Position numbers and translations under genes: made by a program | The notes under the pieces: generated by a model | Seen by the model: the letters and a program-made list of their open reading frames with translations, nothing else | The model's database searches: none | What the model was told of the DNA's origin: nothing | Assembly (NCBI GenBank): GCA_964058845.1 | Contig: CAXKVR010000060.1 | Location: forward strand, 496,001 to 560,000 | Source: Carex sylvatica | Taxonomy: Eukaryota; Streptophyta; Magnoliopsida; Poales; Cyperaceae | DNA length: 64,000 bases | Direction of reading: 5' to 3' | Shown here: positions 56,064 through 64,000 of the stretch, in pieces | Layout of the letters: every line of letters starts with the position of its first letter | How positions within the stretch are numbered: the first letter of the stretch is position 1

Positions 56064-56300
56064 ATCTTATATCTTATTAAGTATGAAGATGTCATCATCC
56101 GCCATGTAATTAAAAGATGAAATTTCAAATTGAATATCACCCCTTCAATCAAATAGTCTGCCTTTTTTTAATTCTATGCATTTTTTTTTTATATTTTTTA
56201 ATATGCAGAAGTCTAAATTTATTTAGACACATACTCGTCACACATACTCACCGCACTTATCTGATTTCTTTCCATTTTTAATATGTCATTTAAGAAATTT
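56064..56300 (+). mobile_element. Fragment of the Helitron-like repeat
   Basis: 'tttcaaattgaatatcaccc', 'atgcagaagtctaaattta' and 'gacacatactcgtcac' match the 5' part of the family. It stops before the middle section. Confidence 0.5.
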
Positions 56301-56469
56301 ATGAATTGATTGATAATTGATTGGTCATATCTTCATATCTTTTCATTTTTTTATATCATTTAAGGTATATTATTTGTCATTTATTGATCTCATTTAATAT
56401 CGTGCCCGTCATCTCATTTAATGATCTCATGATCTCATTTCTTGTAAACATGATTGTATTTTATTCAAG

Positions 56470-57366
56470 ACAGTATTGTGTCTGTGCGTTGCAACAGGAC
56501 ATATTATAAAATTGAATAGAGTATGAAGAAACATTTTTGTTTGACATTCACACAAAATTTAAAAAAATTATTTAAATGAAAATAAAAGACACAAGTGAAA
56601 AAAAAATCCAAATAATAAATAACAATATAAGAAACAACAACAAATAAAAAAATGATCAAATATAACATAAAAAAAAATCTTGAAGTATCATTGTGATTTA
56701 ATATCTAATTTTCTTCACAAGCAAGACATGTCATTAGACAATTTAGAGGAGAAATGATATGTAAAAAAATAAAATTAAAAAAGATATGATTAAATGATTC
56801 AAAATAAGGATTTTCTCTACATATATATTATTGATGGATACTATTTTAACAATGAAAATTTATTTACATATCATTTCTCTAAATAAAGTTCTAGATATTC
56901 TTTATTTTCTCTCCAGATCGGAAAGATATGATTGTTTCCATCAGCACAATATCTGCTACATCTATTCACAAAGATATAGTAGTCCTAAATAAAATCCAGA
57001 AAGATATGATTGTTTCTATTTTCATTGTTAAAACTATAGAGGACGATGAAAAATGAAATGGAAAAAATGAAAAAAAGAGGAAATAACTTAATTGCAAGAA
57101 TCGAAGATAACTGTAAGGAGAAATAATGAATCATATCGCTAGGGATTCATTCAATTTTATTGTGACAAATCATGTAGCAGTATATGTAACGAGTATGTTT
57201 TTAACTAAATTTAGTCTTTTACACATAAAATAAATGTATTTAATAAAAAAAAAACATATTATGTGATTAGAGGGCTGATATTCAATTCGAAAATATTTCT
57301 TTCAATCTCAGCCATTAACGGATCAAGACAACTACGTACATAATATAAAATTGGAGAAATGGAGAT
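56470..57366 (-). mobile_element. Helitron-like repeat, copy 3 (inverted)
   Basis: Read on the minus strand it runs from atatctccatttctccaatt through 'gaagactaaatttag'-type sequence to 'gtcctgttgcaacgcacaga' and cacaatactg, matching copies at 26.6 and 48.7 kb. The terminal CTAG has become CTGT, so this copy has lost its canonical end. Confidence 0.55.
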
Positions 57367-59098
57367 ATGTGCTATTCAAAATTAATGTATTTAATACACT
57401 ACATTTGTTATCATTACTATTTATTTATTCAATTAAGTTGAATCTTATTAGCCTAAAACACGGTAATAATTAATATTGGCAAGTTGTAACTTGTTTTGAA
57501 CCGTTCAAAAGAGAGGGGTGCACGACCTATAACTTTTTTTTTTTTTTTTTACAAAATACTAGTGCCTATCTAAATTTATGTATTACGTACGTATCAGCTT
57601 AACTTTTTATAACTAAAACATAAATTTGAAATTCAAAGGTGTATTTTTGTCAGTTACATTCTATTAGCAAAAGAAAAGAACATGATTCGGATTCCCCAAG
57701 AGTGTATATAAAAATATAGTTTACCGAGAGATCTTGAGTGACGAATAAGATATGAACCATATTAATTTAATATTTATAATTTTATTATATGTTTTCAATT
57801 GTAGTAATTGAATATTTTCTTTCTCTTTGACTACTATAAGGTGTATAATATAAGTACTACGTACTATGATATCTTCAATATGCACTAATTGACTTATTAT
57901 TTATAATTTGAATTTTGAATCAATCTACTTTAATATCATTCAGGGATATTGTTGAATAGTTATTCTTTTCATTAGTATATTTAATGAAAATATGTCATTT
58001 TATTTGTACTAAAATTTAGAGAATGTCTTTGGACGTTCTCAATAAAAACCGATCTTCATCCAGAAGTGTGAACTGCTCAAAAAATTCAAAAGCTATTATG
58101 CTTAATGGAAATAATATACATTACCATAATCTTGAGTTTGATCTCATCTTGCTAAATCTTTTAGTCTAGTCTCAAACTCACTATTCTGACAAGAAACCTT
58201 GATCATGAATATATTGTTGTAATCTTCTTGTTAGACATTTCAATATGCCATTTCGAGAGATCTAAATTGGTTGATGTACAACCCATTGATCATTGTGAGA
58301 GGTACAACCAATCTTATAATTGTTTGAGAAATACAAAGGCGCATCGTTAGTAGTTGCCAATGTCCGAAAACATAGATACTTAGTCGAGTTATAAGTCAAT
58401 TGACGTGGGTAGTCCGAACTCCGTTATCAACTCTTATATATATATATTTTTTTTTTTTGTAGATATCTTTATTTACTTCACAGCATATTTACAATTAAAT
58501 CTTTCATTCACCCTCTTTTAATTATCACACGGTTCATCATCTCAACTATATATAGCATTCAGGATGAACACACGAAAGCTTGCATGCTTGAAGCATGCAT
58601 TCAAACTTTGTTGCGTTCATTCTATACCTAGAAAATTATTTTCAGCATCTTTTAAACATTTGAGCACATGAGTTTAGTCAAAAGCTATTGAATAATGTGT
58701 TTGAAAACTAGATATAATTAATTAATCTAGTTAAACTTTTGAAAACTTGGATAATCGTGTTCATTTGAAGAGATCAAGACAAAAAAGAAGAAGAGATTCA
58801 GCTAATGAATAAGTTACTTAATGCTTGCACTGGGTCACCAATTAATGTCCCAATTTTGTTCTTGAAATCCGAAAACTGAATCGTAAAATTACTTTTAAAT
58901 CACTTAATGCATAAGTTATATATTGATTTTCAAGTTACTTAATATTAATCCGTTTAATGGTTGATGACATATTTATAATTTTATTACTTTACCTTTTCAT
59001 TTTTTGAAATTAGTCATATGCAAGGTTGTAGAAATCTAGCTAGAAGGAGAATTGTTTTATTATTATTATTGTCAAATTATATATCTACTGTGACCCAA
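57367..59098. other. AT-rich DNA, no gene recognised
   Basis: No exon or complete repeat identified; a poly-T/TA run occurs at 58,435-58,460. Confidence 0.35.
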
Positions 59099-60246
59099 CC
59101 TATGTTGCCGAAATTTTTATAAATACTCAAAATTAATAACAAATTACGGATTCTAACCTGTTTTTCAACGAATTTTGAAAACTAGCCAAACCGGTGCTCC
59201 AATAACCGGAAAAATCCTATATTTCTGGTTCTCTAGTTCCCGGATCCTTTGAAAATGAACGGTTAACGGTTTACCGGAAATTTATATAAATCCGGTTATT
59301 GGTTAACCGGTTTTGGGGCCGGTTAACAGTGCACCGGAAATCTGACTCAATTATTTTCACTGATCAGGGTCCGGTTAATGAAATAGCAGAAATCTCATAT
59401 CACTCGGTTATGTAATCCGCAAATTTCATAGTTTACTCTGACGGAGAATTAGAGTCTCAGACAGAGAGAAACGAAACGAAGAAAAAAGTAAGTTTTTTTT
59501 ATAATTAATTAAATTATGTAAGTTATTATTATTTTTAACTTTATTAATTTTTAGCTATTTGAATATTAAAATATTTTTGTAACTATTGATTTTTGGAATA
59601 TTTTTGTAACTATTAATTTTTAACTATCGATTTTTGAAATATTTTTTTATAATGGAGATTTTTCCTCCAATACTTTGTATGCAATGTATGTATAAATTAC
59701 TTTAATCATAGTAATTTATAAATCAGTAAATTACTTTAATCATAATAATTCATACAAAAATAAATCAGTAAATTATTAGCTATCCATATTTTTTCTTTTA
59801 ACTATGTATCTTTTTTAGCTATCTATATTTTTTTAAAATTATGTTAATTATTATTTCTTTTAAATATAGATACGAAACACACAATCACACTCAGACGGAG
59901 AGAAAGGAAGACACTCAGGCAAAGATAAAGGAAGAGAAAAAAGAAAAAGGTCAGTTTTTATAATTAATTTGTAAATTATTTAGTTTTAGAAATATTATTA
60001 GTTATTATTTAATTTGTTATAAATATTAGTTTATTATTTTTTATAATCAATTCTATTTAATTCAAAACAGAGAAAGAATAGAGGGAAAAAAGAATTTTTT
60101 TTATAAATAATTTAGAAATTACTTAATTTATGAAATAATGTTGTACTTATAGTACTATTTTTTTTAAAATTGTAGTTTTTTATCCAGACTAATCAAAATA
60201 AAAAATAATCGTCATCTGTGTGAGAATTTTTGTTGGAGGATAAATC

Positions 60247-61167
60247 ATGTACAATGATGACGGGGTTTTTTACAGCACCCGACCTAAATACTCATTACCT
60301 ATAACCATGGACCATAACTTTGATTATCTCCAAAATGAGATTTATAAACTAGTTGGGTATACCGTTAGTGAAGCAAATCTGGAAATCCAAGCTAGATTTA
60401 ACATGTCTACCGATGGCCAACGTGACTATCAATTGGTACCAATAACAAACCAACAATCGTTCGAAATGATTTTAGGAATTTTGGCGTCTTTTCCACAAAG
60501 GGTCACGGTTCTAGAATTATTTATAGAATTAGAACCGGATCATACCGGTTTTAATTTCCAATCTAATATGAACAGTCAGATCCTTGAAACTCGATCCTGA
60601 ACCAGTACCAGTAGGAATCCTGAACCCATAACTCAATCCCGACCCAGTACCAGTGAGAACCCTGAACCCATAACTCGATCCCGACCCAGTACCAGTTGGG
60701 TCTGTAGACCAGTACTGATTCGAGATTTTGTACCACCTGTGGATGCGATTGGTAATGACAATTTGGAGAGCGGGGATGAGATGCTCTCATATGAGTCATC
60801 AAGTTCTGACAATGACGTTCGAGCAATCAGACGGTCACAATCATAGTCCTGTGAATCACGTAACCCGATAACTGGTCGGGACGAAATGAGACATCCAGTT
60901 GATAGTTTCAATGACATATCCAGTTTTCGGCCTGCGGATATTGATTTTTTCGGTAGCTCAACCAGAACATTCGATAATCCATTAGCCAAAGGCCAAGTGT
61001 TTGAGTCGAAAGCGTCTCTAAGGGTGGCAATAAATGAGTTTCATATCCAAAATAATTATGAATTTTTGGTTTCTAAAAGCAAAAATAAACGTTTAACTAT
61101 AAAGTGCAGAGATAATTTTTGCAAATTCAAGTTATCTGCGAAGATTAACAGCCTTTCAGGATCTTGA
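60247..61167 (+). pseudogene. Truncated MuDR-type transposase (mudrA) N-terminal region
   Basis: One reading frame runs throughout, broken by stops at 60598 (TGA) and 60844 (TAG). The first part (117 residues) has a ubiquitin/PB1-like look (YTVSEANLEIQARF). Then comes a Ser/Thr/Pro stretch with a 14-residue repeat (NPEPITQSRPSTSE), an acidic Ser-rich stretch, and finally the MuDR DNA-binding domain (GQVFESKASLRVAINEFHIQ, then KCRDNFCKFKL). It ends at 61165-61167. The transposase domain that should follow is absent. Confidence 0.8.
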
Positions 61168-61452
61168 ATTATTACAAAACAAGCAATGCCTAATGTATGA
61201 AAAGTACCGGCAACACGTGCTACGCAGTCTGACAACGGTAGTGCTTCACATTTATAACCTTCATTTTCTACATTACCAAAAATAAAAATTAGAAATTAAA
61301 ACAGAATGATATTTCTGAACAAGTCAGAAAAAAAAAAAATGCTTAGCTCATTAGAAGCGTGACACACCCTGTGATAATTGTGCGGTATCCACAACAGATC
61401 ACAAAAAGTATCCCGCACCATATCTACTTCATCATTTATTTTGTCTGCCATG
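61165..61452 (-). other. Coding-like minus-strand segments inside the MULE
   Basis: An ATG near 61452 opens MADKINDEVDMVRDTF, with a possible donor after 28 codons (cacagg/gtgtgt). After a T-rich gap and an acceptor-like aatgtag (about 61,270) an open stretch reads EGYKCEALPLSDCVARVAG and GTFHTLGIACFVIIQ. The residue mix looks protein-like, but I recognise no family and the splice phases do not join cleanly. Captured host exons or a second transposon gene are possible. Confidence 0.3.
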
Positions 61453-61499
61453 CTACAAAATTAATTCAAAGTTAATTAATTATTTTTGAAATTTTTAAA

Positions 61500-62345
61500 C
61501 TAATCTAAACCGTTTTACATTTTTGTAATTATTTCTAAACCAATTTAGATTATCTAAATTATTGTAAACCGTTTCAGAACTAATTTGCAATTTTTTAAAC
61601 TATTTAACACTATTTTAAAAATTTCTAAATTATTCTAGACCGTGTTGGAACTTTACTAAATTATTCTAGACTATTTTGAAACTTTCTAAATTATTCGGAC
61701 ACTATTTTAAAACTTTCTAAATTATTCTACACTATTTTGAAACTTTCTAAATTATTTTTCACCATTTTGGAATTTTACAAATCACTCTAAACTATTTTAA
61801 AATTTTCTAAATTATTCGGACATCATTTTAAAATTTTCTAAATTATTCTAAACTATTTTGGAACTTTCTAAATTATTCGAGCACCACTTTCAATATTTTT
61901 AAATTATTTTATACAATTTTGGAACTTCCTAAATTATTCTACATTATTTTGGAACTATTTTGAAACTTTTCTAAATTATTCTACACTATTTTGCAACTTT
62001 CTAAATTATTCGGACTACCATTTTAAAATTTTCTAAATATTCTAAACCCTTTTCAAATTTTTTAAACTAATCTAAACTATTTCAAAATAATCAAAATTAC
62101 CTCGACAATATTCTAAACAAATAATCTAAATTATTCTAAATTGTTGAACTAATAATCTAAACAATATTATAAATTCTAAACAATCTAAACAATATTTCAA
62201 ATAATTCTAAACAATCTAAAAAATATTCCAAATAATTCTAAACAATATTCCAAATAATTCTTAACAATCTAATCAATATTCCAAATAATCCTAAACAATA
62301 TTTCAAAGAATTATAAACAATCTAATCAATATTCTAAACTAAATC
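61500..62345. repeat. Degenerate minisatellite in the MULE
   Basis: A unit of about 30-35 bases of the type ttctaaattattctacacta followed by ttttggaac is repeated more than 15 times up to about 62,060, then gives way to shorter units like caatattccaaataattcta. The copies are diverged and of uneven length. Confidence 0.8.
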
Positions 62346-62870
62346 CTCAATATTTTAAACTATTTTAGTATTCTCTAAATAAAGAAAAATTAAAGAAAAA
62401 CCTGCTGCGCCTCTTTCTCTTCCTTTTCCTTCTCTGCTGGCACTTCACTTCTTCTTTTTTCTCCCTTCCTCCCTCTCATACGCAGCTCTTCTTCTTCTTC
62501 TTCTTTTTTCACCGCGCCATTGCTCTCTCCCTTTCCCTTTCTGTTTCTACGTCACTGACGGAAGCAAAAAAACGAAACCAAAAGAATTAAATAAGCGAAA
62601 GTCACGGGATTCTGGTCTTTCCGGTGCACCATAAACGGGACACTCGATCCGGTTAACCAATAATCGGAAAAAATAAATATTTCTGGTTAACCATTAACCG
62701 GTTATTTTCAACAGCTCCGGGAAATGGAAGACCGAAATTTTTTTTTTTTTCCAGTTAGTGGTTAACCGGTTTGGATAGAAATCGAAATTTAATAAAAACA
62801 AAGGGTAAATTCCGTAATTTATTAATTATTTTGGACATTTATAAAAATTTCGGCCTATGTTGCATCCTAT

Positions 62871-63118
62871 ATTATATATAATTCATGTGTAGCTTCTGAA
62901 ACTTAATTTTATTGTAACTAAAAAAATTATATATAATATAATTTATGTGTAGTTTCTGAAACTTAATTTTATTGTAACTAAAAAAATTATATATAGAAGA
63001 AAATATAGTTAGTTTAACGCCACGAAAGCAACTGATCTGGTCATGGCAGCAAGATTGAACCAATTGTTCTGTGATGAATAAACTGATTGAACCAATTGTT
63101 CTGTGATGAATAAACTGA
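62871..63118. repeat. Two tandem duplications beside the MULE
   Basis: A 60-base unit (tgtgtagcttctgaaactta, from about 62,886) is repeated once with few changes. A 32-base unit (gattgaaccaattgttctgt, 63,053) is repeated once exactly at 63,085. Neither lies in a recognised gene. Confidence 0.85.
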
Positions 63119-63349
63119 TTTATCGCTCCCAAATAACAACCTGAGTTTAAAAAAAACCACTATGTAAATGTTGGTGATAACTTGAGTATTACTCTTAACA
63201 AGTAACATTTCGATTCACTGTTTCAACAAATTGTGCAAGTGTACTATACATACTATATTTATAAACCTTCTTATATGCTACTGTTTAAAAAAATGATAAA
63301 GAATAAAAGCATTAAATAAAATTAACTTATAATCTTAGTTTTACCACTT

Positions 63350-63520
63350 GATTTTGTAATAAATTAATTCGAAAATTTATAAATTTTACATATAAACACA
63401 TTAATTAAGAAGTAGTTCAATGGTTTGGATTGAAGCCATTTGCATATATAGTTCAATTATGGAGTAGTTCACTAATGAAGGTCACCCCAAAAGATTAAAA
63501 ACACCCTAGTTCTAGTCCAA
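63350..63520. mobile_element. Right arm of the 25.9-kb hairpin family, diverged
   Basis: 'aattaattcgaaaatttata', 'agtagttcaatggtttggat' and 'aaaaacaccctagttcta' follow the right arm and end of 25,918-26,324. No left arm. Confidence 0.5.
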
Positions 63521-64000
63521 GTACATATATTATTGCTTGACCTCAAATCATTGATGGCATATATGCGCCTATAATATAATTAATATATCATCAGTGGAAC
63601 TGGAGAAACTTGAATTCAATTTAATCATTGATGGTGTGTACATGCATATATATGACCAATTTATATGTTCAATCAATGCTTAATGGAGAAAATGATATGG
63701 TAAGGAGGGTCCACTATACAGAAACATAAAAAACACACACACACATATATATATATAGATCCTAGCTAGATAAAATAATTAAGTGAATATTAAATGTATA
63801 TAGACCCTATGTGCGCCTTCCTCCAACGAGGAAGATAAAAATAGAATAAACGAATAACGTCAAGAGAGAAAAGGCTATAAGATAATTACCCTTCAAAATA
63901 AAGAACTATGTCTATAAGATTGTTGTGGTAGGTAAAGTATCAATTAATTCCAGAATTAGAAAAGCGGAGAATGCACAAATCCTCTTAATTAATTTCCAAC
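63521..64000. other. AT-rich DNA to the window end
   Basis: Contains an (ac)(at) microsatellite at about 63,732-63,758. No gene recognised. Confidence 0.35.

Larger units (their letters stand above)
59108..62853. mobile_element. 3.7-kb Mutator-like element (MULE) with perfect 9-bp TSD
   Basis: The element begins ccgaaatttttataaata and ends with the complement tttataaaaatttcgg; the terminal inverted repeats extend for about 45 bp (acaaattacgga versus its complement near 62,810). The duplication cctatgttg flanks it at 59099-59107 and 62854-62862. Subterminal regions on both sides are dense in ccggttaaccgg-type words, which could be transposase-binding sites. Inside are a disabled mudrA 5' region (60,247-61,167), coding-like minus-strand segments and a minisatellite. 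The catalytic DDE and SWIM regions are missing, so it is non-autonomous. Confidence 0.92.

Noticed and set aside
60563..60989. Two overlapping minus-strand frames in the MULE (WYWVGIELWVQ repeats)
   Set aside because: Antisense of the 42-bp repeat and linker of mudrA; the plus-strand frame carries the recognisable MuDR DNA-binding domain.
62872..63132. 86-residue minus-strand frame with repeated residues
   Set aside because: The protein repeats come from the 60-bp and 32-bp DNA tandem duplications; no start context or domain.

Overview
The window is nuclear DNA from a flowering plant. It has spliced genes with GT-AG introns, a classical arabinogalactan protein, a plant phytocyanin, a type II (MIKC) MADS-box gene, and plant-type transposons: MULE, hAT, PIF/Harbinger, Helitron-like, LINE and LTR remnants. 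Non-coding DNA is very AT-rich and repeat-dense. The sequence alone does not identify the species, nor settle monocot versus eudicot. No bacterial operon, CRISPR array, rRNA or convincing tRNA gene was seen.

Layout. 1.18-1.61 kb (+): intronless AGP gene. 1.6-7.1 kb: intergenic, with an LTR-like fragment and a hairpin MITE with a perfect 9-bp target duplication. 7.3-13.9 kb (+): RAE1/GLE2-type WD40 mRNA-export factor; all coding exons join in frame to 348 codons, and its introns carry a MULE-type MITE and a hAT element, each with a perfect target-site duplication (TSD). 14.4-15.7 kb (-): two-exon stellacyanin-like phytocyanin with a GPI-type tail. 16-21.4 kb: hairpin MITEs, a tandem duplication and a truncated LINE. 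22.3-25.0 kb (+): FAR1-related (FAR1-MULE-SWIM) pseudogene with several stops and frameshifts. 25.7-32 kb: hairpin MITEs, Helitron-like and PIF-like repeats. 36.8-47.4 kb (-): seven-exon AGL17/ANR1-clade MADS-box gene whose second intron is about 7.9 kb and filled with transposons. 48.6-57.4 kb: Helitron-like repeats, a solo LTR nested in one of them, a tight cluster of hairpin MITEs, and a 2.5-kb LTR-like unit containing an array of short palindromes. 59.1-62.9 kb: complete 3.7-kb MULE (9-bp TSD, matching ends) with a disabled 5' part of mudrA and unexplained minus-strand coding-like segments.

The host genes look functionally unrelated: cell-surface proteoglycan, nuclear pore/mRNA export, cell-surface blue copper protein and transcription factor. 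The unifying theme is the repeat landscape. At least a dozen long palindromic elements share internal arms but carry different ends, and two of them were captured in single-gene introns or fused to one another. The other notable result is a diverged MADS exon-3-like piece, with a preserved acceptor, on the strand opposite to and just beyond the intact MADS gene.
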